The notes below the pieces were generated by a model that searched no databases, was not told the origin of the DNA, and saw only the letters and a list, made by a program, of their open reading frames with translations. This document shows, piece after piece, positions 1 through 9,221 of a stretch of DNA of 64,000 bases. The translations under genes were made by a program, and so were the position numbers. Numbering within the stretch: the first letter of the stretch is position 1; each line of letters opens with the position of its first letter. This DNA comes from Singulisphaera acidiphila DSM 18658 (GTDB lineage: Bacteria > Planctomycetota > Planctomycetia > Isosphaerales > Isosphaeraceae): positions 6,830,744 to 6,894,743 of the forward strand of contig NC_019892.1 of assembly GCF_000242455.2 (NCBI RefSeq), read 5' to 3'.

Positions 1-1
1 C

Positions 2-1708
2 CGAGTCACCACGAACATCACCCGCCTGCGAACCAGTCCCCAGCGCGTTGCCTACGCCCTTGATGATGAGATCTCCTGGGGGGCCCTGGTCACACCCTTG
101 CCCTGGCGGCTCAATGACGGTGATGCCACCTATCAGCGTTGGCTCGACACCTACTATGGAGGCAAGGCGCCGAAGGCTGAATACGTGACACCTGACTTTG
201 TGCTCGACCAGTTGAATCGGCCCCTGGGACAGCTTGACTTCTCTCCGTTACTGGATCGCCTCACCTACAACGACTCGACCTGGGCCTACTTCCTCGGTGA
301 ACTTGTCGAACACGCCAATCGAACTGATCCGACGACCCCCTGTGGCTTCGTCGGCGGTCAGTCGCCCAGTATCTGGGGTGGCTATGACTACGCCAAGCTG
401 AGCAAGAAGATCCAGTTCATCGAGGCTTACGACCTTGGCTCGGCCCAGGAGATCCTCCGTTCCTTCAATCCGGGGAATGCGTGGCCCCAGGTGACGACCC
501 ATTTTCACAACGAGAAGCTCGGCACGGACAACGATATCTGGCAGAGCTGGTATTACTTCGCCCATGGCAATCGGGGGATGATCGGCTGGGTGGACGAGAG
601 CTGGTTCAACGGCACGACACCTCGCCCCTGGCTTGACCGCTACAAGGCCACGCTTCGCGAGTTGGGATCAGTCCAGGGGCCAAAGCTGAACGGAGCCCGC
701 TGGATTCACGACGGTGTGGCGATTTATTACTCGCACCCTTCGATCCAGGTCTCATGGTGCCTGGACATCGAGCCACACGGCAAAACCTGGGTGAATCGAA
801 ACGACGATCATCGTCTCGGCACCTCGCACAACGTCCGCAAGGCCTGGGAATATCTGCTCGCCGACTCCGGCGTTCAGTATAACTTTCTGGCATACGATGA
901 GCTGATCCGTCGCGGTGTGCCAGGAGAATATCAAGTATTGATCCTCCCGGCGTGCTACGCATTGTCCGACGTGGAAGCAAAGCGGATCAACGAGTTCTGC
1001 CAGGCAGGTGGTACGGTCATCGCCGACTTCGCCTGCGGGTTGTTCGACCAGCATGGCAAAGCCCGCAAGCGTGGAGCGTTGGATGATCTGTTCGGGGTCG
1101 CGCACGACGGGGGACTGACGAAACGCGACCTCTTTGGCGGAGCCCTCTGGGTTGAGACCAACCAGGACGCCGGCTATGACTTCAAGCGCTATCGCACGCT
1201 GTTCGAGACGGTGAACTGTCGCCTGGAGGGTGGGTTCGCCGTTGCGGAACGTCGGACCGGGATTCAGAACGTCCGACGGGTCGGGCGGGGAACTGCGGTC
1301 TATTTGAATTTGTCTCCACAACGCTACCTGCAATATCGTGAGGAAGGGACGACGACCGATGCGCACCGTTCGACGTTCCTCCGGCACGTGATCCCCGATG
1401 GGCGGCCTCCACGGGTAGTTGTCACCCGAGGGGGGCAAAGGCCTCCGCAGTGCGAGGTAACCTATTGGACCAAGGGCGACCGGACCTACGTCTTCATCTT
1501 CCGGAACGTACCCGTCAACGCAACTCCCACCGGCGGTGGCGGGGCGGTCGGTCTTGCCACCAGCCTCGAGACTCTCGACGTGGAGCTCGCTGCCGACGTG
1601 CGGGACGCAATCAATGAACGCTCCGGCAAGGCGTTGGGGGCCGGCCGGAATTTTCAGTTTTCATTTCATGGAGTCGAGCCGGTTTTCTTCAGCTTTGCCG
1701 CTCCGTAG
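2..1708 (+). CDS. Glycoside-hydrolase-like protein with GH42-type trimerisation (GATase-like) domain, 5' partial
   Basis: The frame is open from base 2, so the gene begins outside the window; 568 residues are visible. An early stretch YALDDEISWG followed by aromatic-rich sequence looks like the end of a beta/alpha-barrel of the GH42/GH-A type. From about residue 290 the segment with SGVQYNFLAYDELI, YQVLILPACYALS and AGGTVIADFACG is a flavodoxin/GATase-like fold as in the beta-galactosidase trimerisation domain. A C-terminal beta-rich region follows. The likely role is hydrolysis of a glycan, but the substrate and catalytic residues cannot be fixed because the N terminus is missing. It precedes a polysaccharide acyltransferase/flippase block on the same strand. 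An exact family assignment is not possible from the visible part. Confidence 0.65.
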   Translation, partial: RVTTNITRLRTSPQRVAYALDDEISWGALVTPLPWRLNDGDATYQRWLDTYYGGKAPKAEYVTPDFVLDQLNRPLGQLDFSPLLDRLTYNDSTWAYFLGELVEHANRTDPTTPCGFVGGQSPSIWGGYDYAKLSKKIQFIEAYDLGSAQEILRSFNPGNAWPQVTTHFHNEKLGTDNDIWQSWYYFAHGNRGMIGWVDESWFNGTTPRPWLDRYKATLRELGSVQGPKLNGARWIHDGVAIYYSHPSIQVSWCLDIEPHGKTWVNRNDDHRLGTSHNVRKAWEYLLADSGVQYNFLAYDELIRRGVPGEYQVLILPACYALSDVEAKRINEFCQAGGTVIADFACGLFDQHGKARKRGALDDLFGVAHDGGLTKRDLFGGALWVETNQDAGYDFKRYRTLFETVNCRLEGGFAVAERRTGIQNVRRVGRGTAVYLNLSPQRYLQYREEGTTTDAHRSTFLRHVIPDGRPPRVVVTRGGQRPPQCEVTYWTKGDRTYVFIFRNVPVNATPTGGGGAVGLATSLETLDVELAADVRDAINERSGKALGAGRNFQFSFHGVEPVFFSFAAP

Positions 1709-2089
1709 AAAGCCGTCAATGTTGACGTGGGTCGACGCGATCCAGCCAAGACGGTCGATACCGCGCCGGTTCGATCATCAAAAACCATTCCTGCCTTTAC
1801 GAACTCCTGAAATGAGAGCAAGAATGAGGTGCGTGTCGAGACTTCTGCCTCGGAGTTAATCCATTTTTGATGAATGCTTGCAGTCATGTTTTTGGAGGCA
1901 TGGGTTAGTCTTTCAGGTTTAGATTTTTGATGGCAGATGTCTAAGCCAAATGTGCAGACTGAGTGGCCATAAGCTCTTCGTCTCCTGCAACATGGTTCCC
2001 ATTAGCTTCTTCCTACCCGTTTGGGCCGGTCCGGGTGGGCAGGTGAGTTCGCTGATTCTGATCGACACTGGCAAGCTTGAGGCCGCCTC
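1709..2089. other. Intergenic region upstream of acyltransferase
   Basis: About 380 bases without a convincing gene. The only useful signal is GAGG at 2079-2082, seven bases before the ATG of the next gene. I see no clear hairpin terminator after the glycoside hydrolase. Confidence 0.5.
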
Positions 2090-3298
2090 ATGCCCTCCCG
2101 GCGATATGAAGAACTCGACGCGATCCGAGGCCTTGCGGCTCTGAGCGTCGTGGTTGACCACCATCTGATGGTGCTGCCCGCGATTGCCGGTAAGGCTTTG
2201 GGACCTCTCTCGAGGGCCGTCACCGCGTTTCCGCTCCATATCCTCTGGGACGGGCACGCGGCCGTCCTTCTCTTTTTCGTCATGAGCGGTTTCGTGTTGT
2301 CGTTGCCGTTCCACCTTGGCACCAATCCGGTCTACACTCGTTATCTGATTAAACGTATTTGCCGGATCTACCTGCCTTATCTTGTCGCGGTCATAGGAGC
2401 CCTTTCTCTCTACCTGCTCGTCTCACAGGGCGGCGTTTCTGGGTTGAGTCGGTGGTTTAATAAAATTTGGACAACGCCCCCCACTGCCGAACTGCTTCTC
2501 GGCCATGCATTGCTCGTGACCAGTTTTAGGAATGAGGTTTATGACCCGGTACTTTGGTCACTGGTCCATGAGATGCGGATTTCGCTCGTGTTTCCGCTTC
2601 TCATGATTCCAGTCCTGAAGTGGCGGATGACGTCGATTGTCGCTGGGTTCACTGCCGTGTCTCTGTGCGCCCAAATGGCCTACCGGATGGTCGGCAACTC
2701 CTATGGAGACTATCTGCTGACGGTCCACTACCTGCTCGCGTTCGTGCTCGGAGCCACGGTGGCGCGTTACCGGGTGCCATTGGCAGAGTATTTCGGCTCG
2801 CTCTCAGCCGCCAGTCGTCTGGCGTGGGTTGCCACTGCCCTTGTGCTCTATGATTTTGAATTTGTGCTGCAAGGGGTTAGCGTGCTCCACGTGGGGCCGG
2901 CGGACGATTATGCAGTATTCCTGGGGTCGGTCATGCTGATTGTTGGAGCGCTCGGGTCGCGGCTTGCAGGCTCGGCGCTGCGTTCCCGCATTCCAGTCTT
3001 TTTAGGAAAAATCTCATATAGTCTCTATCTTTGGCACGCGGTCGTTCTGCTGACGGTTGTCAACTTGACCTACCCGAAATATTCCCTGGTCATCATCTTG
3101 CCCGCCTCCATCATTCTTGGCTTGGCGGTGGCCATCGTCGCTCACCGATGGGTCGAACTGCCATCGATTGCCTTGGGGCGGTGGCTGGTCGCTGAATCAA
3201 GGCGTCTCGATCCGCGAACGAGGCTCACAATCCTTGGGGTGAACCCTGTCACGAGCATGATGGGAGAGGCTGAAGCAACGGCTTGCCCGAGTGAATAA
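2090..3298 (+). CDS. Acyltransferase-3 family membrane protein (OafA/YrhL-like)
   Basis: 402 residues. The N terminus has the family hallmark ELDAIRGLAALSVVVDHH, with the conserved Arg-Gly pair and the histidine expected for acyl transfer. A second conserved motif, RICRIYLPYL, lies near residue 90. Roughly ten hydrophobic segments follow. Proteins of this family O-acetylate surface polysaccharides, LPS or peptidoglycan from the inner membrane. The ATG at 2090 has GAGG seven bases upstream. It sits ahead of a flippase and methyltransferase on the same strand, so O-acetylation of an exported polysaccharide is the natural reading. The acceptor is unknown. A second, divergent member of the family lies at 9222-10409. 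Confidence 0.85.
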   Translation: MPSRRYEELDAIRGLAALSVVVDHHLMVLPAIAGKALGPLSRAVTAFPLHILWDGHAAVLLFFVMSGFVLSLPFHLGTNPVYTRYLIKRICRIYLPYLVAVIGALSLYLLVSQGGVSGLSRWFNKIWTTPPTAELLLGHALLVTSFRNEVYDPVLWSLVHEMRISLVFPLLMIPVLKWRMTSIVAGFTAVSLCAQMAYRMVGNSYGDYLLTVHYLLAFVLGATVARYRVPLAEYFGSLSAASRLAWVATALVLYDFEFVLQGVSVLHVGPADDYAVFLGSVMLIVGALGSRLAGSALRSRIPVFLGKISYSLYLWHAVVLLTVVNLTYPKYSLVIILPASIILGLAVAIVAHRWVELPSIALGRWLVAESRRLDPRTRLTILGVNPVTSMMGEAEATACPSE

Positions 3299-3641
3299 GG
3301 CCCACTGAGCAGGAGGCGTCAATGCTCCTGAAGGTTTCGACCAAAGCATCTGCCACTCAAGCTTAATCAGTCTCGATTCTTATGGACTTTGCAATTGTGT
3401 TGTGTTGATTTTTTTGATAACTAATTGTGCGGCGATGTTTTTTTGTTTTATGATAAACATTTTTTGTTTTGTGTGAGCGATTGAGTGAAAAAGCCAAGTG
3501 TAGAATTGTCTTGCTTTCCGAATTCTTTACTTGACGCTTTGTGGTTAGACGGCACTGAAGTTGATGCAAGCCCGCTTCTCGACGCATGAAGGGTCGAGCG
3601 GCTGAGTGACGTTGGATTTCACCAAGGGACTCGAATTGGTT
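3299..3641. other. AT-rich intergenic region upstream of flippase
   Basis: About 340 bases, strikingly AT-rich between about 3370 and 3540 (runs of T, with TTTTTTTGTTTTATG-like stretches) compared with the GC-rich neighbours. It holds no convincing gene. It probably carries the promoter of the flippase. A TTGACG hexamer occurs near 3532, but no clear matching -10 box was found. A GTG at 3606 could be an alternative flippase start. Confidence 0.45.
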
Positions 3642-5222
3642 ATGGCTGATACGGCGACTGCGGTTGCAGGGAACCAGAGCCTCGTTCGGCAGATGCTCAA
3701 GAGCACGAGTTATTACTCAGTCGCCATCGTCGTACAGCGGGTGGTGAGCATCTTGATGCTTCCCCTGTATACCCGATACCTGACCCGGGCGGATTACGGT
3801 GTCCTCGAACTTCTCGAACTCGTTTTGACGCTGGCGTCGTTGCTTGTGTCAGTCCAGTTGAGCACGGCCCTTTTTTACTATTACCATCACACTCAAAACG
3901 AGAACGAGCGGCGCCGCAATGTGATCACCGCCTTTTTCGGCACGGTGATTTTCGGGATGGCTGCCGCGATTGCCGGCGTCGTCTTCGCATCGGGAATCAG
4001 TCGCCTTGTGTTCGGTTCGGCGACCTATGAAGGGCTCGTCCGGATCGTCTTAGTCGGCCTGGGCCTCAGTCTCCCCGCCGAGTTTGGCTTCTCCTCCCTC
4101 CGGCTCCAGAACCGGGCGCAGGCGTTCATGATGATCACCATCGGCCGAGTTCTTCTCAACGTGACGCTGAACGTCGTGTTCCTGACCGCACTCGGGTTTG
4201 GAGTCAGCACCATGCCGTGGAGCAGTCTCATCACGACGTGCTGCTTGACGATATTCTTCGCTCGGGTGACCTTGGCCGAAAACTCGCCATCACTGTTCCA
4301 CCCGCCGACACTCTGGAAGATGGTGCTCTACGGTCTTCCCCTCGGGATCAGCACGGCTGGTGAGGTCATCCTTCACTTCGGTGACCGTCTGTTCTTGAGC
4401 AAGGCGGTGACCCTGACCGATCTTGGACTCTATGGGCTGGCCTACAAGCTCGGCATGATGGTCTCCTTCGCCACCATCCCTTTCTTCAATTACTGGAACT
4501 CCCAGATGATTGGGATCGTGTTGCGTCCCCGTGGGGAACAGACCTATGCTCGTGGGGCCACCTACCTGCTTTTGGGGCAGACATTCCTCGTACTGCTGAT
4601 CACGGTCTTTATCGACCCCGTCTTGGCGATTCTGGTCGAGCCTAGTTTCCGGCAGGCCGCTCTGTTCGTACCCTGGGTCGGATTGGCTTACCTGGTCCGG
4701 GGGATGGGAACTTACTGGTCCAATACTTTTCTGCTGATCAACCGCCCGGCACTCGTCGCTCAGGTGACCTGGGTTGGGTCGGGGTCTTGCCTATTGGCAT
4801 ATGCCACGCTCATTCCACGTTTCGGACTCTGGGGGGCGATTGCCGCCACCCTCCTGGGGTTCGCACTTATGGCCTCCTTCGCCCTTTGGAAGGGCCAGCG
4901 GCTTCGCCCTTTCCAATACGAGTACGGCCGATGGGCCAAAATCCTCGTCTGTGGCGCACTTGCGGTCTTGCCGAGCGTGCTCCTTCATCCCTCGAGGATC
5001 ACGACGCAAATCGCGCTGGGGATCGCCTCTTCAGGTCTGTTCCTGGTCCTCCTCTGGGCCTTGCGGTTCCCGACTGACGGCGAGACCCAGACTCTGGCCG
5101 ATATCCTTCGCAAACTCCTCAGCAAATCGATGGCCTTGCTGGGAGGGCATACGACAGCCGCCGAACCCACCCTCGCCTCGGTACAGCCTCTTGGGGAGGA
5201 GAGGGCTGGAACCGATGACTAA
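3642..5222 (+). CDS. Polysaccharide flippase (Wzx/MOP superfamily)
   Basis: 526 residues from the ATG at 3642; a GTG at 3606 would add 12 residues. The N-terminal segment SLVRQMLKSTSYYSVAIVVQ leads into the first membrane span and then LYTRYLTRADYGVLELLE, which is typical of Wzx/RfbX-type flippases (polysaccharide biosynthesis protein families of the MOP superfamily). I count twelve or more hydrophobic segments, with the usual GLPLGISTAGEVILHFGDR motif in the middle. Its role is translocation of lipid-linked oligosaccharide across the cytoplasmic membrane. It lies between an acyltransferase and a methyltransferase. No glycosyltransferase is visible inside the window, so the rest of the pathway must lie elsewhere, possibly to the left. 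Confidence 0.85.
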   Translation: MADTATAVAGNQSLVRQMLKSTSYYSVAIVVQRVVSILMLPLYTRYLTRADYGVLELLELVLTLASLLVSVQLSTALFYYYHHTQNENERRRNVITAFFGTVIFGMAAAIAGVVFASGISRLVFGSATYEGLVRIVLVGLGLSLPAEFGFSSLRLQNRAQAFMMITIGRVLLNVTLNVVFLTALGFGVSTMPWSSLITTCCLTIFFARVTLAENSPSLFHPPTLWKMVLYGLPLGISTAGEVILHFGDRLFLSKAVTLTDLGLYGLAYKLGMMVSFATIPFFNYWNSQMIGIVLRPRGEQTYARGATYLLLGQTFLVLLITVFIDPVLAILVEPSFRQAALFVPWVGLAYLVRGMGTYWSNTFLLINRPALVAQVTWVGSGSCLLAYATLIPRFGLWGAIAATLLGFALMASFALWKGQRLRPFQYEYGRWAKILVCGALAVLPSVLLHPSRITTQIALGIASSGLFLVLLWALRFPTDGETQTLADILRKLLSKSMALLGGHTTAAEPTLASVQPLGEERAGTDD

Positions 5223-5385
5223 CCGACAACGATCAGTCACACCGTTCGGATTGTCAGGTACGTTTGACTGTACGGTCCTCCTCGCCGCCGCCGTCAGGGT
5301 GACCTGGGTCTACGCATTGGACTGGTAAACAAGGTCCTCATCATCGAGTCGGCTAGTCGATCCACGTTGGGAGTGCTATTGCACG

Positions 5386-6264
5386 ATGCTGTCACGTTTT
5401 GTTGAGCATGTGATCTATCGCCTGTCCATGCGTGCGCATTCCCCAGCTAACGCTTCAGAACTCTCTCATCGGGAGGCGACGTTTTCAAAGGCTGGTTATC
5501 AGCACTGGCGCCGAAGTGAGTTGGAATCGCAGTTCACAAAGTTTTTCGATGTCTCTTCCCTACGTGGCCGGCGCGTTCTCGACTTCGGCTGTGGGAGTGG
5601 CGACCTGTCGTTTTTTGCCGCCTCCGCCGGTGCGGCTGAGGTTATTGGGACGGAACTCTCCCAACGCGATGCGGCGCAGGCCGAGCATCGGCGAGCGGAC
5701 CTCGGGCTCACAAATCTCCGCATCGTCCACGAAACGAACCCGTCGGCTATCGGCCTCCCGGATCACACCGTCGATGTACTCCTCTGCTTCGATGTGCTCG
5801 AACATATTATGGAGTACGAGCGGATTGTTGCCGAGTGGCGGCGTGTGCTCGCACCAGGCGGACGCGTTCTGATCTGGTGGAGCGTGTACTGGCACCCATA
5901 CGGCCATCATCTCCAAACGATGATCCCGCTGCCGTGGGTTCACGCTTTATTGAACGACGAAGCCTTGATGCGGGTGTGCGCCAAGATCTACGACAATCCT
6001 AAGTTTCGGCCTCGTATCTGGCATTTCGACGCCGATGGACAACGCGTCGAGAATCCGTATCGGGGAGTGACCCGGTTCACCGATCTGAACCGGCTCACGA
6101 TTAAAAAGTTCGAGCGGGTTCTGCGAAGTGCGGGACTTGTGATCGCCCGCCGGGACATCCAACCGTTTACCGGCAGGCGCTTGGCATGGCTGAAGCGGAC
6201 GCTGGTTCGGCTCCGGCCCGACTTTTTCTGCTCGTGCGTGGCCTACGAGATCACCGTTCCGTGA
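5386..6264 (+). CDS. Class I SAM-dependent methyltransferase (Methyltransf_11 type)
   Basis: 292 residues. Motif I is VLDFGCGSG at residues 64-72, the acidic ribose-binding residue follows at GTELSQ (about 88-93), and the post-motif VLLCFDVLEHI at 131-141 is typical of Methyltransf_11/UbiE-like enzymes. The C-terminal half has many aromatic and basic residues (YWHPYGHHLQTMIPLPWVH), which suggests a specific acceptor site. Its place directly after a flippase, 164 bases downstream on the same strand, suggests O-methylation of a sugar or lipid-linked glycan. A hairpin terminator lies 12 bases after the stop. The substrate is not determinable from sequence. Confidence 0.8.
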   Translation: MLSRFVEHVIYRLSMRAHSPANASELSHREATFSKAGYQHWRRSELESQFTKFFDVSSLRGRRVLDFGCGSGDLSFFAASAGAAEVIGTELSQRDAAQAEHRRADLGLTNLRIVHETNPSAIGLPDHTVDVLLCFDVLEHIMEYERIVAEWRRVLAPGGRVLIWWSVYWHPYGHHLQTMIPLPWVHALLNDEALMRVCAKIYDNPKFRPRIWHFDADGQRVENPYRGVTRFTDLNRLTIKKFERVLRSAGLVIARRDIQPFTGRRLAWLKRTLVRLRPDFFCSCVAYEITVP

Positions 6265-6275
6265 CAGGTCATCAC

Positions 6276-6313
6276 GCCCAATGCCCCGGTGTTCACCGGG
6301 GCGTTGGGCTTCT
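6276..6313 (+). terminator. Rho-independent terminator after methyltransferase
   Basis: GCCCAATGCCCCGGTG pairs with CACCGGGGCGTTGGGC (one G-T pair) over 16 bases with a minimal loop, followed by TTCT. It lies between the convergent methyltransferase and asparagine-synthase-like genes and could serve both. Confidence 0.7.
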
Positions 6314-6459
6314 CACGGCCGCGGAGCAGACCAGTGGCGCCGGTGTGCAACCCTGAGCATCCCCTATCACATGGTCCTCTCAGCTGTTTACCGTCGGATG
6401 TCACTTGGGCTTGGGTCGTGCATTCGTGATTCTTTTTTTGTGTTAGTAATGCTTGAATT

Positions 6460-8220
6460 TTAATCGATGGAGGAACGTGACAGAATCTGATGCACGCCTT
6501 CGATCGTGCGCAGTCGGCACATCGCTCCAAAATCACCACGGGATCCATTCTCGTTGGAGAAGAACTTGGCCAATGCGGCTTCGTCAAAAATCGGGATGGC
6601 AACGATGTCGCCGGGACGATCGTTCGCCAGTCCTGTTTGGACGCCCGAGCCAAGCCCTGCACGGCGTGGAAGAACTCGTGCGGCGACGCGGCTCGCGTAG
6701 TAACCAAGCAAGGGGGCGAACCGATGGCCGTTGCGGATCTTGAACGGTACTGCGGGATAGCCATGTTCCAGAGGTACGTTTGCGACCCGGTGGGCGTGGC
6801 GGTCGAGCATATGGCGAACGACCCGGCTCCGACGGCGATGGGCCGGAGGGATGGAGAGGACGACATCAAGAACTCTGCGCAATCCTAGGGGCGAAAGGCA
6901 GGGACGGACCTGGTCTGTGGCACTTGCGATTCGCCCCTGCCATCGCTGCATCCGAATTCTGATGTAGGCCATATCCATTTGCGATGCAAGTGATCTGTCT
7001 ATTTGGCTCTCAAGTGTACGGCGCAAGACCCCGGAGAAATGGGACCGAAGGTCGATACGGTTGTCCTTCAAGAAGAGTCCGGACGACGATGTCAGGCCCA
7101 CAAAACGAGCGTCCGCGACCCGATCGATGTCGAGCGGTCGGATGACCGAGGGATCCCGGTCGAGCAACTCCCACCAATAACCGCGAGCCACCTCACCGTA
7201 AGAACCGTTGAAGCTGAAATCAAACCCAGACGTGTGTCGTTTGTGGACCTCGTAAACACATGCATATTCTGTAGCATCGAGTTCTCCATCGCCGAGTCGA
7301 ACTGCCTCGTCGATGGAATGAGGTTCCTGGGCCACGGGGGGAGTATAAGAGTGGGGAACATCGAGCACCTGGGCAAGCTTGCGGGAGATGAGCACGTCCG
7401 GGGTAGACGGCCCCCCAGAGACGGTTGTTGTGAACGCCATTCCGGCATGCTTGCAGGCTGCGTTGAGGATGCGCGAGTCATAGCCGCCTGTAAGGTCGCA
7501 GATAGGCGATGAGGCAATACCCGTCACCGATTTTGCCGCAGCTGTCAAAGCTTCCCAGAGTCGGTCGGCCGACTCGAGCATTGATTCGCGTTCAGTGCGT
7601 GATTCGAAGGGACTCCAGTAATTCTTTGCTCGATGTGAATCCTGTGTATATTCATGAACTGTCGCAGGTGGCAGTTTTCGGACACCCGAGTAGAGGCTAC
7701 GTTCCTCGTAGATTACCCCTGTGGCAATGAATTCTTGAGCGGCCACAGGGTCGATACTCACGGGGCGAGTTGCGGCGAGAACAAGCGATGAACTCGACAC
7801 GAATACACCCGAGTCCACGACCCGAGAGTAGACATGGAAGCTGCCATTCGGGTCGGTAATGACATGGAGTTTGGGGTTTGGTCCCGCTTCCCCAACAAGG
7901 AGAGCAAAAAAACCATCCAGTTCACGTGCAAGTTTGTATGGGTCATCCAAGGCAGACGCCAGGAGAAATGCGGGGTCGCGTAGTTTCGCGCTGGCGGGTA
8001 TGCATGTGCCGGCGATGAGCAGCCAATTGCCATTGGCGTCCTCTGTAAACACACTGCCACTGCCGTCCATTCGCTTGAAGGCCGCCATGCCTAGGGCAGC
8101 ATTAACCCTTATCACATCCACAGAACGCCGTTTTACAGACTGGGCCGTCTCGACATCGGTAGCGAAGGTCTTGGCAGCATCCTGAGATCGTTTGGCAATA
8201 AAAGCAAGAAATGTGGACAT
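6460..8220 (-). CDS. Asparagine-synthase-like protein lacking the glutaminase cysteine
   Basis: 586 residues. The C-terminal ATP-pyrophosphatase domain is marked by the PP-loop DLTGGYDSR at residues 242-250 (canonical SGGxDS). The N-terminal part (about 95-190) keeps the glutaminase-like fold landmarks GFFALLV, DPNGSFHVY and the tether YSGVRKLPPA. The protein starts MSTF, so the essential Cys2 nucleophile of glutamine-dependent asparagine synthetases is absent; it may use free ammonia or another amine. Related cysteine-less proteins occur as lasso-peptide cyclases, beta-lactam synthetases and in O-antigen/exopolysaccharide clusters that amidate uronic acids. Its neighbours here (flippase, acyltransferases, methyltransferase) favour a polysaccharide role. 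There is no good ribosome-binding site upstream of the ATG. Confidence 0.8.
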   Translation of the reverse strand: MSTFLAFIAKRSQDAAKTFATDVETAQSVKRRSVDVIRVNAALGMAAFKRMDGSGSVFTEDANGNWLLIAGTCIPASAKLRDPAFLLASALDDPYKLARELDGFFALLVGEAGPNPKLHVITDPNGSFHVYSRVVDSGVFVSSSSLVLAATRPVSIDPVAAQEFIATGVIYEERSLYSGVRKLPPATVHEYTQDSHRAKNYWSPFESRTERESMLESADRLWEALTAAAKSVTGIASSPICDLTGGYDSRILNAACKHAGMAFTTTVSGGPSTPDVLISRKLAQVLDVPHSYTPPVAQEPHSIDEAVRLGDGELDATEYACVYEVHKRHTSGFDFSFNGSYGEVARGYWWELLDRDPSVIRPLDIDRVADARFVGLTSSSGLFLKDNRIDLRSHFSGVLRRTLESQIDRSLASQMDMAYIRIRMQRWQGRIASATDQVRPCLSPLGLRRVLDVVLSIPPAHRRRSRVVRHMLDRHAHRVANVPLEHGYPAVPFKIRNGHRFAPLLGYYASRVAARVLPRRAGLGSGVQTGLANDRPGDIVAIPIFDEAALAKFFSNENGSRGDFGAMCRLRTIEGVHQILSRSSID

Positions 8221-9221
8221 TTGCAGAAAAACCTTATGAATAGTCAGGAAGTTCTCTCAACAGCAGGCCAACGAAACCAAAGGGATGAATCCTACCTGGA
8301 GTCGAAGGAGAGGGTTGGGGAGGTCCACCGCATGTGGGCTCCTTGAAATCGTCTTGGAACCATGACAGGGGCTCCAGTTCCGAGAACGATTTGCCCCGAT
8401 TGCCCAAGAGAAATAAGGCTCAGGTCATCGACTCCCTTTGGCCGATCCCGGCCTGTGCACCTTTCAAATCTGCTGAGATTCGCACGTGTGGATCATAGTG
8501 CAAGCGAAGGTGTCCTCCACGACCAGCCTACTCTCGATCATGTGAGAAGTAAAGGTGACATCCGAGAGCGACGAGCATCTTGAATAGTTGGTGGATTTTT
8601 TGCACAAAGGAAGCGATTGCGGGTCGCAAGTGACGAAAACGTCGCTCTGTGTCCAGAGGCAATCATGCCGCCCGTCGCCCGAAGTGCAGGCTGTGATTGA
8701 CGACCTGGCGATGGCTATCCGCAAGGCCGTCGGCGCCGGGCTCGGCGAACTTGCCGCTCACTTCGCCATTACCGGCGACTCTCGTTGATTGGGGCCGCCC
8801 GGTAAGCTTGCGCGAGACTTGAAACTGTTGCTGAGAAGTACGGAACGTAGGTTGGCACGGCCTGGAGCTCAGCGGTAGACTGGCTCACGGCGGCTGCCAC
8901 CTTTTCCTTATCGGTCATGTTGGCGTTGGTAAGTCTTTACCAAGGATACGCCATTTTTTTTATTTGCTCCATTCTATGGATCATTTATGGGCCGGATCAG
9001 GGGTCAGTTACGCACCAGTCACATACAGAAAGCGCGGAAGTATTAAATAGGGATGATTCCTGGATTCAGATTGATATTCGGGCCGCCGATTCTTCGACGA
9101 GATGCTTTCTTCATCTCATAATACTAAGCTAAGGCGGTACCCAAAGAGCAGTTCAGCAACGCCCGAAGTCTGGCAAACTGCGTTTGTCCTCTGACGACTG
9201 GTTCCAAGGGGAGAAATGCCA
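8221..9221. other. 1-kb intergenic region between divergent asparagine-synthase-like and acyltransferase genes
   Basis: It should hold the promoters of both flanking genes. I see no convincing full-length gene. Two short open stretches look faintly protein-like: a minus-strand one at 8769-8918 starting MTDKEKVAAAVSQSTAELQ, and a plus-strand one around 8680-8788 with PEVQAVIDDLAMAIRKAV. Neither has a proper ribosome-binding site, and they could be decayed remnants. Confidence 0.4.
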
